Below are positions 9,768 to 18,178 of a DNA stretch of 42,162 bases, in pieces. Made by a program: the position numbers and the translations under genes. Position 1 is the stretch's first letter; each line of letters opens with the position of its first letter. The stretch is from Neobacillus fumarioli NBRC 102428 (GTDB taxonomy: Bacteria; Bacillota; Bacilli; Bacillales; Cytobacillaceae). The DNA lies in the NCBI RefSeq assembly GCF_001591485.1, contig NZ_BCUZ01000015.1, forward strand, positions 1 to 42,162, in the 5' to 3' direction. Under the pieces are notes generated by a model, which made no database searches, had not been told where the DNA came from, and saw only the letters and a program-made list of their open reading frames with translations.

Positions 9768-10085
9768 TTACAAAATCACAATGACTTCTCCATTCTGGAT
9801 TTCCGTTTCATAGGTTTTAATACAACCGAAGTCTGGTGCTTGAACCTTTCCATCTTTCAAATTGATTTTCCAGTCATGCATAGGACAGTAGACATACTCT
9901 CCGCTGACCATCCCTTCGGCCAGGACGCCGCCTTTATGCGGGCAGCGGTTTTCAATCGCACGAATGTCTCCATTGGCAAGCCGGAAGATGGCAATTTCGT
10001 TTGGGCCAATTTTGACAGTTTTTCCTAATCTTTCAGGAATATCATTCAATGACCCTACTTTTATTCGGTAACGCATCGCTTTCAA
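9768..10085 (-). CDS. nirD: Nitrite reductase [NAD(P)H], small subunit
   Basis: The 105-residue Rieske-type protein carries both cluster motifs, CPHKGGVL and CPMHDWKI, at the NirD spacing. It partners NirB (called NasE with NasD in B. subtilis) in the six-electron reduction of nitrite to ammonium. The start is a TTG at 10085, 7 nt after GGAGGG; the ATG three codons later lacks its own ribosome binding site. It follows nirB by 12 bp in the same operon. Confidence 0.92.
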   Translation of the reverse strand: MKAMRYRIKVGSLNDIPERLGKTVKIGPNEIAIFRLANGDIRAIENRCPHKGGVLAEGMVSGEYVYCPMHDWKINLKDGKVQAPDFGCIKTYETEIQNGEVIVIL

Positions 10086-10097
10086 AATCCATCCCTC

Positions 10098-12512
10098 CTA
10101 TTTTATATCTACAGGTATATTGACAGTTTTATAGAGTTCCTTTTGAATCTCGCCGCTATTAATCGTCTCCTGCCATGGATCCTTTAATACCGATAATGTT
10201 TCATCGAGGCGCTCATTTAAAGCTTGGCGGGTATCTTTGTCAGCCAATATGGATTTAATATGCTCTAACCCCAATCGTTCTACCCATATGGAGGTTCGCT
10301 CTAAGTAATGAGCCGTTTCGCGGTAATACTGTAAATAAGCCCCTGCCATCTCTAACACTTCTTCCTGAGTTTTTACACGGCAGAAAAGATCACCCGCCCT
10401 TAAATGGGTCCCGCCATTACCTCCGACATAGATTTCCCATGCTCCATCCACTCCGACAACGCCGAGATCTTTAATTCCTGATTCTGCACAGTTTCTTGGA
10501 CAGGCAGACACAGCCATCTTTACCTTATGGGGCATGCTGATACGTTGAAATTTCCTTTCCATCCGGATTCCCATTGCAATAGAATCTTGGGTGCCAAATC
10601 GGCAGAAAGTATCTCCCACACAGGTTTTTACTGTCCGAAGTGATTTTCCGTAGGCAAATCCGGATGGCATCCCGAGATCAGCCCATACACTCGGAAGATC
10701 TTCTTTCTTTACACCTACTAAATCAATTCGCTGTCCACCAGTCAGTTTTATAAGCGGAACATTATATTTTTCGGCAACATCCGCAATCCTCCGTAATTCC
10801 TCTGCATTGGTGACGCCTCCATACATCCTTGGCACAACCGAAAAAGTGCCATCCTTTTGGATATTTGCATGAAGTCTTTCGTTCACAAAACGGGATTCCC
10901 GTTCATCTTGATACAGGAGCGGATGGAGCATTCCTAAATAGTAATTCAGTGCCGGTCTGCATTTGGAACAGCCATCTTCCGTTTTCCAGTTCAGAACTCT
11001 CATTACTTCCATTGTCATAGTTAAAACTTTTTCACGAATTTCCTTGATGACATCATCTCTTGAAAGTGTGGTACAACTGCAAATCGGTTCATTTTGCTCT
11101 TGTCTTTTAAACTGATCTCCCAGCGTGTATTCAAGTAGATCGGCTACTGAAGATTTACATCCTCCGCATGATCTGGAGGCATTTGTGTATCCTTTCACTT
11201 GTTCAACAGTCGTCAATCCTTGAGATTGAATCGCGTTAACAATTGTACCTTTCTTTACGCCGTTACAGCCGCAGATGATTTCTTCGTCCGCTATGGTAGC
11301 GACTAGGCTGCATCCGTTTTGTTCATTTCTACAGCTTAATGTATATTCAAAAATATCGGCTTCTTTTTTTATGAGATTGAATAATCTGTTTCCTTCACCG
11401 GTATCTCCAAACAGCACTGCACCAATTATTTTCCCGTCCCGAATCAGGATCTTTTTATAAATTCCGCGATAATCGTCATACGACATGATTGTTTTTATTT
11501 GCTCATTCTCGAAAATTTCACCTGCTGAGAAGACATCCACGCCCGAAACTTTTAATTGTGTGGATACAGCAGAGCCTTTATAAGGAAGTGACTCCTTGCC
11601 GCAAATCCTTTTCGCTAAAACTTTTCCTTGTTCATAAAGAGGCGCTACCACCCCATAAACCGTCTCCCTATGCTCTGCGCATTCACCGACAGCGTAAATA
11701 TTCGGGGCTTGAGTTTCAAGCCAATCGTTGACTAGAATCCCTCGGTTAAACGGAATTCCGCTTTCTTTCGCCAATTGGATATTGGGTTTGATGCCCACAG
11801 CCATGACAACTAAATCGACTGGAATTTCCTGTCCGTCATGAAAGCGCAATCCCTTAACTTTTTGATCTCCCAAAATCTCTTTTGTCTGTTTTTCAAGGTA
11901 AAATTTCATTCCTTGAAGCTCCAGCTCTTTTTGCAGCAGCTTCCCTGCTGTTTTATCAAGCTGTCTATCCATTAAGTAATCGCCGAGGTGTACTACGCTG
12001 ACTTCCATTCCCAAATTTAGCAGTCCCCTTGCTGCTTCCAGTCCCAATAAGCCGCCGCCGATTACCGCAGACTTTTTATACATTTTTGAATATTCAATTA
12101 TTCTTTCGCAGTCTTTGATATCACGGAAGGCTGTAACTCCTTCTTTATTTGCTCCCGGGATTGGCAGCATAAAAGGAAGAGACCCAGTGGCAAGAATCAA
12201 TTTGTCATATTGAACCTTCCGTCCCTTGCTTGTAAAAACTAACTGATCCTCCGGATAAATGTTAATAACTGTCTCTCCAGGATATAAAAGAATCTGGTGA
12301 TCTTCATACCATTGCCAATCATTAATGGTAATATCCTTGATGGAAGTATCTCCCTGCAAAACCTTTGATAACTGGATCCGATTGTAGTTAGGATAAGGTT
12401 CACGCCCAAAGATCGTGATCTCAAACCTGTCTGGTGCCAACTTAATAATTTCCTCAATCGTTCTTACTCCAGCCATACCGTTACCTACTAACACTAATTT
12501 CTGTTTGGTCAT
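10098..12512 (-). CDS. nirB: Nitrite reductase [NAD(P)H], large subunit
   Basis: The 804-residue protein has full family length. The order is an N-terminal FAD/NAD reductase (VGNGMAGVRTIEEI, GGGLLGLEAARGL), a BFD-like [2Fe-2S] domain (CGCNG with SCGGCKSSV), a second cysteine-rich segment (ICSCTTLS, CSKCRPAL), a ferredoxin-like half domain, and the sirohaem/[4Fe-4S] domain with CVGDTFCRFG and CPRNC. It reduces nitrite to ammonium in the cytoplasm. The ATG follows GGGAGGAACTGTT. It is the first gene of the nirBD operon and has a TnrA/GlnR box upstream. No lesions were seen over 2.4 kb. Confidence 0.95.
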   Translation of the reverse strand: MTKQKLVLVGNGMAGVRTIEEIIKLAPDRFEITIFGREPYPNYNRIQLSKVLQGDTSIKDITINDWQWYEDHQILLYPGETVINIYPEDQLVFTSKGRKVQYDKLILATGSLPFMLPIPGANKEGVTAFRDIKDCERIIEYSKMYKKSAVIGGGLLGLEAARGLLNLGMEVSVVHLGDYLMDRQLDKTAGKLLQKELELQGMKFYLEKQTKEILGDQKVKGLRFHDGQEIPVDLVVMAVGIKPNIQLAKESGIPFNRGILVNDWLETQAPNIYAVGECAEHRETVYGVVAPLYEQGKVLAKRICGKESLPYKGSAVSTQLKVSGVDVFSAGEIFENEQIKTIMSYDDYRGIYKKILIRDGKIIGAVLFGDTGEGNRLFNLIKKEADIFEYTLSCRNEQNGCSLVATIADEEIICGCNGVKKGTIVNAIQSQGLTTVEQVKGYTNASRSCGGCKSSVADLLEYTLGDQFKRQEQNEPICSCTTLSRDDVIKEIREKVLTMTMEVMRVLNWKTEDGCSKCRPALNYYLGMLHPLLYQDERESRFVNERLHANIQKDGTFSVVPRMYGGVTNAEELRRIADVAEKYNVPLIKLTGGQRIDLVGVKKEDLPSVWADLGMPSGFAYGKSLRTVKTCVGDTFCRFGTQDSIAMGIRMERKFQRISMPHKVKMAVSACPRNCAESGIKDLGVVGVDGAWEIYVGGNGGTHLRAGDLFCRVKTQEEVLEMAGAYLQYYRETAHYLERTSIWVERLGLEHIKSILADKDTRQALNERLDETLSVLKDPWQETINSGEIQKELYKTVNIPVDIK

Positions 12513-12559
12513 AACAGTTCCTCCCGTTTATTCTTCCATACCATGGAAATATAGTTAAC

Positions 12560-12588
12560 ATATTAATTTGAATCTTCTGTCCATTCAA
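12560..12588 (-). promoter_or_regulatory. Predicted sigma-A promoter of nirBD
   Basis: On the minus strand, TTGAAT (12583-12588) and TAATAT (12560-12565) are separated by 17 bp. Each hexamer matches the consensus at 4 of 6 positions, weak as expected for an activator-dependent promoter. The predicted transcript start is near 12553, about 40 nt ahead of the nirB ATG. Confidence 0.6.
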
Positions 12589-12594
12589 CAACCG

Positions 12595-12611
12595 TGTTAT
12601 AAAATCTTACA
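12595..12611. promoter_or_regulatory. TnrA/GlnR box upstream of nirB
   Basis: TGTTATAAAATCTTACA matches the TnrA/GlnR consensus TGTNA-N7-TNACA at every fixed position. Its centre lies about 50 bp upstream of the predicted nirB transcript start, the position TnrA uses for activation in B. subtilis (family knowledge). This points to induction of nitrite and probably nitrate assimilation under nitrogen limitation. Confidence 0.8.
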
Positions 12612-12622
12612 TATTTTTTATT

Positions 12623-12685
12623 AGAAAAGCGCAAACGCCTTGGTCTGTCCCGAGGGGCAAGGCACTGGAGGTGGACAATTTTCGA
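12623..12685. repeat. Dispersed intergenic repeat, copy 1 (short form)
   Basis: The stretch opens with AGAAAAGCGCAAACGCC and TTGGTC, and closes with TGGACAATTTTCGA. The same opening and closing blocks occur at 21440-21570 and 33518-33620. This copy lacks the GCTTGCGC part of the right end, so it looks internally shortened. It lies in the 383-bp gap between nirB and the EamA gene. The rest of that gap (12686-12880) shows no gene or obvious site. Confidence 0.7.
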
Positions 12686-12895
12686 GGTCAAAGTGCTTTC
12701 TTTACGTAAATAAAGGCTGAGATGTGACTGTTCCACTGCTTCATATTTTTCTCCGGAGACTGGCTATTTAAAGTTCCATGCTGCAGATCAGCCTGGCAAA
12801 TAGATTTTCAAATTCAATTGGCGTTCATATTTACATTTACCTTCCAACCATGATACCCTTGAAATTAGGAAATAAGAAATTGGGGGGGAACAGAC

Positions 12896-13810
12896 TTGAA
12901 TATTAAAGCATTTAGTATTGCCCTCTTCACCGTTTTGATTTGGGGTTCTTCTTTTGCGGCGATTCGGGTTGGATTGCAGGGCGGATATTCGGCAGGCCAT
13001 TTAATTTTGATACGGTATCTCATTGCATCGGTTCTGTTTGCGGTCTATGCTTTATGGCCGGGGGTTAAATTTCGTCTGCCACGAAAAGAAGATCTTCTCC
13101 GAATAGCAGTTCTTGGCTGGATTGGCATCACGATTTATCATCTTGGCGTTACGTTTGGTGAACGAACTGTTTCGGCTGGTACTGCTGGCATGCTGATTGG
13201 CTCCGGACCGATATTCACCTCTCTTATCGCCATGTTTGTGTTAAAAGAACGGCTCGGAAAATGGGGTTGGGGTGGATTAATTATTGGTTTTGCCGGTATT
13301 TTTATAATTACCATTGGATCATCCGGAGGAACTTCTTTAAACATTCCAAAAGAATCCTTGTATATATTAACTGCTGCACTGGCAACCTCTATTATGTTTG
13401 TTTATCAAAAGTCACTGTACACCCGCTACACATCCATGGAATTAACTGCTTATTTCACATGGGCCGGAACTTTGCCATTTTTATTTTTCTTCCCTGGATT
13501 GCTGCACGATCTTCACCATGCATCAATGGAAGCGAGTCTATCCGCTCTTTATATCGGAATTTTCCCAACAGCAATTGGCTATGCAACTTGGGCCATTGCC
13601 CTTGCAGCAGGCAAAGCCAGTTCAGTTTCAAGCACGCTGTATCTAGAACCGATTGTTGCAATTGTCGTCGCCTGGTTCTGGATTCACGAGTGGCCAAGTA
13701 CACTTTCCATCATTGGCGGAATCATTGCCATTTCCGGTGTTATTTTAGTAAATATAAAAGGGAAAGAGCGTGTGCCTCTTACGGAAAAAGCCCCATCAAG
13801 TATAGTTTGA
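12896..13810 (+). CDS. EamA/DMT-family permease
   Basis: The 304-residue protein has about ten membrane segments and two EamA repeats. Repeat one begins with LIWGSSFAAIRVGL and ends near GLIIGFAGIFIITIG; repeat two ends with LEPIVAIVVAWFWIHEWPS and IIAISGVILVN. Members move amino acids or other small metabolites, often outward; the substrate cannot be told. The start is a TTG at 12896 preceded by GGGGGGGAACAGAC. The stop lies inside a terminator hairpin shared with the convergent protease gene. Confidence 0.88.
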   Translation: MNIKAFSIALFTVLIWGSSFAAIRVGLQGGYSAGHLILIRYLIASVLFAVYALWPGVKFRLPRKEDLLRIAVLGWIGITIYHLGVTFGERTVSAGTAGMLIGSGPIFTSLIAMFVLKERLGKWGWGGLIIGFAGIFIITIGSSGGTSLNIPKESLYILTAALATSIMFVYQKSLYTRYTSMELTAYFTWAGTLPFLFFFPGLLHDLHHASMEASLSALYIGIFPTAIGYATWAIALAAGKASSVSSTLYLEPIVAIVVAWFWIHEWPSTLSIIGGIIAISGVILVNIKGKERVPLTEKAPSSIV

Positions 13811-13818
13811 TAGGGCTT
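13787..13818. terminator. Bidirectional terminator between the EamA gene and the subtilase gene
   Basis: AAAGCCCCATCAA (13787-13799) pairs with TTGATAGGGCTTT (13806-13818) apart from one mismatch. The loop is 6 nt. The A-rich left and T-rich right ends serve both convergent genes. The EamA stop codon lies inside it. Confidence 0.8.
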
Positions 13819-13832
13819 TGGGGGGTGTTCGT

Positions 13833-15197
13833 CTATTCTCCTAAATTTGGAAACACTGCTCCTTCAAATTTATTTTTGTGCTGAGAGGCATACTGTAATG
13901 CACTAACATTATCGATTATTCCATTTCCAAAGTAAGGATTTGGGCCTGTTTGTCCCGCCTTTTGGGTTGTTTTTGTAATAATGTCGATGACTTCTGTATT
14001 TTTTAAACTTGGATCTACAGACTTAATCAGGGCTGCTAAAGCGGTTACGTGCGGTGCTGCCATGGATGTCCCTGAAAGAGCAGCATATTGTCCGTGAAGA
14101 TAGGTACTGGCAATTTCAACACCAGGTGCAGCGACGTCCACATAATTTCCGTAATTCGAAAATGACGCACGGTTTCCATTATAGTCAATGGCAGAAACCC
14201 CGATGACACCTGGATAAGCAGCTGGATAGCTTGGTCTGCTGGAATTATCATTTCCCGCTGCGGACACTAATACAACATCTTTATTATGTGCATAGCGGAT
14301 CGCTTTTTCCAATACTGCGGAAGGCTGATAATTTCCGAGGCTTAAGTTGATGACCTTTGCCCCATGATCCACTGCCCATATAATGCCTTTTGCAACATTC
14401 AGAGAACCGCCTGCTCCGTCAGAACCTAGAGCTTTGACAGGTATAATCGGATTGTACCAAGTAATCCCAGCAACTCCTATATGATTGTTTGTATCTGCAG
14501 CAATAATGCCAGCTACATGTGTGCCATGACCATTATCATCATCCGGATTATTGGTATTGTTAATCGCGTTAAATCCTGGCTCAATCCGATTTGCCAAATC
14601 AGGATGCTGAAGATCTACTCCCGTGTCGACAATAGCGATTTTTATTTTTTTTGAACCACGGTTTATCGTCCAACCATCCTCCGTCGCAATCGCAGGCAAA
14701 TTCCACTGATAATTCAAGTAGTACGTATCATTGACTTCATTTTTCAGATAAATATAGTGTGGCTCCGTAAACGATACGTTTTTCATTTGTTTAAAATAAT
14801 GTAATAACGCTTCTGTCGATTTGGAATTGGATTTAAAAATAAATGTGGAATCAAGCTTTTCTTTAACGAAACCATCAATATCCCGGAGCATTTTATTTAA
14901 ACTGGCATCGTCTGGATTATTGTGAAAATCAACAACGGCCTCATTCTTATAGTAATGACTCTTAATGTTAGCGGTATGATGAATCGTTTTGATCGACGGA
15001 TTATTTTTCAACTGGTTTACTAACGCATGTGTTGAACCAACAGAATCCATTTTTAGAATAGGGGAGTTTGTTTGTACATCCTGTCTGGTTGGATGAATTG
15101 GATAAGACTTCTGTTCTGTGTTTTGTGTATTACAGCCAATAACTGCAATGCTTAACAAAGCAATTATCAAAATGGAAATTCCCAATCTTCTTCTCAT
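13833..15197 (-). CDS. Subtilisin-like serine protease, predicted lipoprotein (peptidase S8)
   Basis: The 454-residue product begins MRRRLGISILIIALLSIAVIGC, a lipoprotein signal ending in VIGC, so the mature enzyme is probably anchored outside the membrane. A propeptide-like region follows to about residue 165. The S8 triad is complete: Asp in AIVDTGVDLQHPDL, His in NGHGTHVAGI and Ser in SGTSMAAPHV, with the oxyanion Asn in SAAGNDNSS. The ATG at 15197 follows AGAGGTGTAAAC; an upstream in-frame extension to 15296 lacks a ribosome binding site and would bury the signal peptide. It is transcribed alone. Confidence 0.9.
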   Translation of the reverse strand: MRRRLGISILIIALLSIAVIGCNTQNTEQKSYPIHPTRQDVQTNSPILKMDSVGSTHALVNQLKNNPSIKTIHHTANIKSHYYKNEAVVDFHNNPDDASLNKMLRDIDGFVKEKLDSTFIFKSNSKSTEALLHYFKQMKNVSFTEPHYIYLKNEVNDTYYLNYQWNLPAIATEDGWTINRGSKKIKIAIVDTGVDLQHPDLANRIEPGFNAINNTNNPDDDNGHGTHVAGIIAADTNNHIGVAGITWYNPIIPVKALGSDGAGGSLNVAKGIIWAVDHGAKVINLSLGNYQPSAVLEKAIRYAHNKDVVLVSAAGNDNSSRPSYPAAYPGVIGVSAIDYNGNRASFSNYGNYVDVAAPGVEIASTYLHGQYAALSGTSMAAPHVTALAALIKSVDPSLKNTEVIDIITKTTQKAGQTGPNPYFGNGIIDNVSALQYASQHKNKFEGAVFPNLGE

Positions 15198-15381
15198 GTT
15201 TACACCTCTACTGCTGCAGATTCTATTCGTTAGCTTGTTCCTTTTGCCTTTGTTTATGATGTCCATTAAGTTCTTATTCATTTTTTTAATTTTCAAGATT
15301 CAATACTTATTGGAATTAGCAGGAAAATTTTCTTATAAGAAGAATAGTTAAAAAAAGACTAATTACCAGGAGGTTTTTTCA

Positions 15382-16755
15382 TTGAATCAGTCGATTATTA
15401 CATATTTAACCAAAAAAAGAGAAAACCATTTAGAAGAATTAAAAGAATTATTGGCAATTCCCAGTATCAGTTCACTACCGGAACATAAGGAAGATGTGCA
15501 AAAAGCAGCTATATGGGTTGCGAATGCCCTTCAAGAAATTGGGATGGAGAAGGTTGAAGTGCATCAGACAAAGGGGCACCCAGTTGTGTATGGTGAATGG
15601 TTAAAAGCCGAGGGGAAACCTACTGTTCTTATTTATGGCCATTACGATGTTCAGCCAGTTGATCCGCTTCATTTATGGGAAAGTCCGCCATTTGGGGCTG
15701 AGATCCGTGACAGGAAGATTTATGCGCGCGGGGCGAGCGATGACAAAGGGCAGGTGTTTATGCATATCAAAGCACTGCAGGCGATTCTTGAAACGACAGG
15801 CACCCTTCCAATCAATGTCAAATTTCTAATTGAAGGGGAAGAGGAAGTGGGAAGCCCGAACCTGCCTCTCTTTGTAGAGGAAAACAAGGAGTTATTGTCA
15901 TCAGATGTTATCGTAATTTCCGATACTAGTATGATCGAACACGGAAAGCCTGCCGTTTGCTACGGTTTAAGGGGGCTTTGCGGCCTGCAGATTGATGTAA
16001 AAGGAGCAAAAAGCGACCTCCATTCTGGGTTGTACGGTGGAGCGGTTCAAAATCCGATTCATGCCTTAGCTGAAATTGTCAGCTCTTTCCACAATGAAAA
16101 AGGCCAAATTACCGTTGAAGGTTTTTACGATAAAGTGGCTGAACTAACAGCTGCTGAAGAAGCAGCTTATGAATCGCTAGGCATTACCGATCAATCCTTC
16201 ATTGAGCAATTGGAAGTGCCGGAAATGTTTGGTGAAGAAGGCTATACAACAGTAGAAAGAACATGGGTGCGTCCGACCCTTGAAGTAAATGGAATTTATG
16301 GTGGCTTCCAAGAAGAAGGAATTAAAACGGTTATCCCTTCTGAAGCTCATGCAAAAATCACCTGCCGCCTTGTCCCTAATCAGGACCCGGATGAGATTGT
16401 GGAGCTTTTGCAAAAACATATTCAATCCCATACACCGCCTGGCGTAACGGTAAATATAACCCTGTTGGACAAAGGAGCACCATTTGTGACGCCTTTTGAC
16501 CACCCTGCTATTCAGGCAGCCGGAAGAGCGTATGAAAAAGTATATCATGTTCCAACATCCTTTACACGCATGGGCGGGTCCATTCCGATTGTCGCAACAT
16601 TTGATCAAATTTTAAGAAAGCCAGTTGTGTTAATGGGTTTTGGATTGCCGGATGAAAACTTCCATGCTCCAAATGAACATTTCCATCTGGAAAATTTCGA
16701 TAAAGGGTTGGAAACACTTTGTTACTATTGGTATGAGCTTGAGCAATCATTATAA
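15382..16755 (+). CDS. M20-family dipeptidase / metallopeptidase
   Basis: The 457-residue enzyme belongs to the M20 (CNDP/PepV-like) group that cleaves dipeptides. Metal ligands and catalytic residues are present: YGHYDVQP, RGASDDKGQ (bridging Asp), IEGEEEVGSP (general base and ligand Glu), VISDTSM and a late His in NEHFHLENF. The dimerisation domain is marked by the DLHSGLYGGAVQNP segment. The start is TTG at 15382, 8 nt after AGGAGG. Two metal ions, probably zinc, are expected in the active site (family knowledge). A terminator follows directly. Confidence 0.92.
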   Translation: MNQSIITYLTKKRENHLEELKELLAIPSISSLPEHKEDVQKAAIWVANALQEIGMEKVEVHQTKGHPVVYGEWLKAEGKPTVLIYGHYDVQPVDPLHLWESPPFGAEIRDRKIYARGASDDKGQVFMHIKALQAILETTGTLPINVKFLIEGEEEVGSPNLPLFVEENKELLSSDVIVISDTSMIEHGKPAVCYGLRGLCGLQIDVKGAKSDLHSGLYGGAVQNPIHALAEIVSSFHNEKGQITVEGFYDKVAELTAAEEAAYESLGITDQSFIEQLEVPEMFGEEGYTTVERTWVRPTLEVNGIYGGFQEEGIKTVIPSEAHAKITCRLVPNQDPDEIVELLQKHIQSHTPPGVTVNITLLDKGAPFVTPFDHPAIQAAGRAYEKVYHVPTSFTRMGGSIPIVATFDQILRKPVVLMGFGLPDENFHAPNEHFHLENFDKGLETLCYYWYELEQSL

Positions 16756-16763
16756 AATTATTT

Positions 16764-16788
16764 GGGCGTGATTTTACGCCCTTTTTTT
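16764..16788 (+). terminator. Terminator of the M20 peptidase gene
   Basis: GGGCGT (16764-16769) and ACGCCC (16776-16781) form a stem with a 6-nt loop, followed by T7. It lies 9 bp after the stop codon. Confidence 0.9.
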
Positions 16789-16800
16789 GATGAGCTGCTA

Positions 16801-16892
16801 ATATCGACACATTTTTGAAGGATATCAATTAGTTTTAATGGATATCGACATATTTTGGATGGATATCAACACAAATTTCAAATTTATCGACA
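16801..16892 (+). repeat. Five copies of an ATATCGACA-like 9-mer phased at 20-21 bp
   Basis: ATATCGACA (16801), ATATCAATT (16821-16831 region), ATATCGACA (16842), ATATCAACA (16863) and TTATCGACA (16884) recur every 20-21 bp. Three of the five sit in a larger GGATATC context. The period equals two helical turns, so a bound protein would meet all copies on one face of the DNA. The copies resemble the DnaA box (TTATCCACA) but none matches it exactly. The array lies between a terminator and the HAD gene at 16963. Confidence 0.7.
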
Positions 16893-16962
16893 ATATGTTG
16901 ATTATTCTCTTTATTTTGGCACACAATAAATCAATCCAATCATTTAAAGGACTGTCAATCAG

Positions 16963-17811
16963 ATGTTAAAGGATATTGAAGTCATTGTTTTTGATCTTGA
17001 TGGAACTCTATACGATGATACGCATCATTTTAACTTTTATGCCGAGCGGTTATGCGAAAAGTTAAATCCGAAAAACAGAGATGATTTTTATAAGGATTAT
17101 CAATTAGTCAAAGAAAATAAGCACCCATTAAAAGTAGGTTCGGTATATGATGCTGTCAAAGATCTTATTTTAATCCAAAGGGATGGAAAAGTTCTTCATG
17201 CTATCAGTTGGGCAGGAAAAAAACTGGCCGAGGATAAGGTAAGGGAGCTTTATTCAGAGAAATTGAAATTTAATTTTCACTCGCTCTTGAATGTAGGGGA
17301 CTTCTGGTGGATCCCAGTTTCGATTGCCAAACATTATGGTATTTCTGATGATGGTGCCGAGCAAGCATTTTTACAAACAAGAGAATATATGATGTCTCCC
17401 GATTTTCAAATGAAGGAAATTCCCGGCTTCAAAGAAATACTTTGTTCGTTAAGTAAAACAAAAAAACTAGTCCTTTATACAAATTCCCCTCAAAAAGATA
17501 GTGAAGTAATTTTGAAAAAGCTGGGGCTTAGGGATTTTTTTGATTATAAAATCTTTAAAGGGCAGAAGCCCGTGAAATCAGAAGAATATTTCGAAATTAT
17601 TCGTAACCATTATCATGTATCATTTTCAAATATTCTTAGCATTGGTGACAATGCCATTAATGAAATCATTCCAGCGAATAAATTGGGATGTAGAACAATT
17701 TTAATTGATACTCACAATATCGGGGGCCAAACTTATGCTGATTATGTAGTAAAGAATATTGCCGGGGTTGTAGAAATATTTAGCAATCAACTCCCAAGGC
17801 AGACTCTTTAG
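16963..17811 (+). CDS. HAD-superfamily hydrolase with an extended cap
   Basis: The 282-residue protein carries FDLDGTLYDD (motif I), YTNSPQ (motif II Thr-Asn), KPVKSEE (motif III Lys) and SIGDNAINE (motif IV). A cap of about 130 residues, longer than in pyrophosphatase-like members and containing VGDFWWIPVSIAKHYG, separates motifs I and II. This arrangement resembles pyrimidine 5'-nucleotidase-like or haloacid dehalogenase-like phosphatases; the substrate is unknown. The ATG lies 11 nt after AAAGGA. It has no close partner and follows the phased repeat array, which may regulate it. Confidence 0.82.
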   Translation: MLKDIEVIVFDLDGTLYDDTHHFNFYAERLCEKLNPKNRDDFYKDYQLVKENKHPLKVGSVYDAVKDLILIQRDGKVLHAISWAGKKLAEDKVRELYSEKLKFNFHSLLNVGDFWWIPVSIAKHYGISDDGAEQAFLQTREYMMSPDFQMKEIPGFKEILCSLSKTKKLVLYTNSPQKDSEVILKKLGLRDFFDYKIFKGQKPVKSEEYFEIIRNHYHVSFSNILSIGDNAINEIIPANKLGCRTILIDTHNIGGQTYADYVVKNIAGVVEIFSNQLPRQTL

Positions 17812-17867
17812 AATTCGTAAGGAAAGTTAGTCTGCCTCTCCCAGATATCCTTCCTTCTTCTGTTACC

Positions 17868-18060
17868 GGTTCCAAGCGTCTTGATTAGGTACGAAAACTA
17901 GGCTTCTTTTTGCCGATTCCGGTTCCAATACCCTTGATTGAAACCCGAAGCTGGCTTTTTTTCTCGGATTCCAGTTCCAATACCTTTGATTGAAACCCGA
18001 AGCTGGCTTTTTTTCTCGGATTCCAGTTCCAATACTCTTTAGTTAGGTACGGAACTAAAC
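17868..18060. repeat. Four-unit tandem array with 52-53 bp period
   Basis: Units start with GGTTCC or AGTTCC at 17868, 17921, 17973 and 18025 (period 53, 52, 52). The two middle units are almost identical over about 50 bp and share TTGATTGAAACCCGAAGC and a T-rich block ending in CTCGGATTCCA. The outer units are diverged and share TTAGGTACG with each other. The array fills most of the 367-bp gap between the HAD gene and ansB. The flanks (17812-17867 and 18061-18135) hold no visible gene. The period is not a multiple of three, so it is not coding. Confidence 0.8.
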
Positions 18061-18135
18061 TGTTTACTCTCGCTTCTGTTATCAATCACTTGGAATGAGT
18101 ATGGAATTCTCTTACAATCTCGCTGCCCCAAATAC

Positions 18136-18168
18136 AAAAAAGGAGAAAAGACCATTTCTCTTCTCCTT
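18136..18168 (-). terminator. Terminator of the ansAB operon
   Basis: On the minus strand, AAGGAGAAGAG and CTTTTCTCC can pair around a short loop and are followed by T6. It lies 11 bp past the ansB stop. Confidence 0.75.
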
Positions 18169-18178
18169 CTAAAATATA

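Noticed and set aside
16801-16892. Possible origin-like DnaA box cluster
   Set aside because: None of the five words matches TTATCCACA exactly, no AT-rich unwinding element or dnaA/dnaN gene is near; kept only as a phased repeat.
17885-18085. Open frame of 66 codons on the minus strand across the 52-bp array
   Set aside because: The period is not a multiple of three, so each repeat is read in a different frame, and no ribosome binding site is present.
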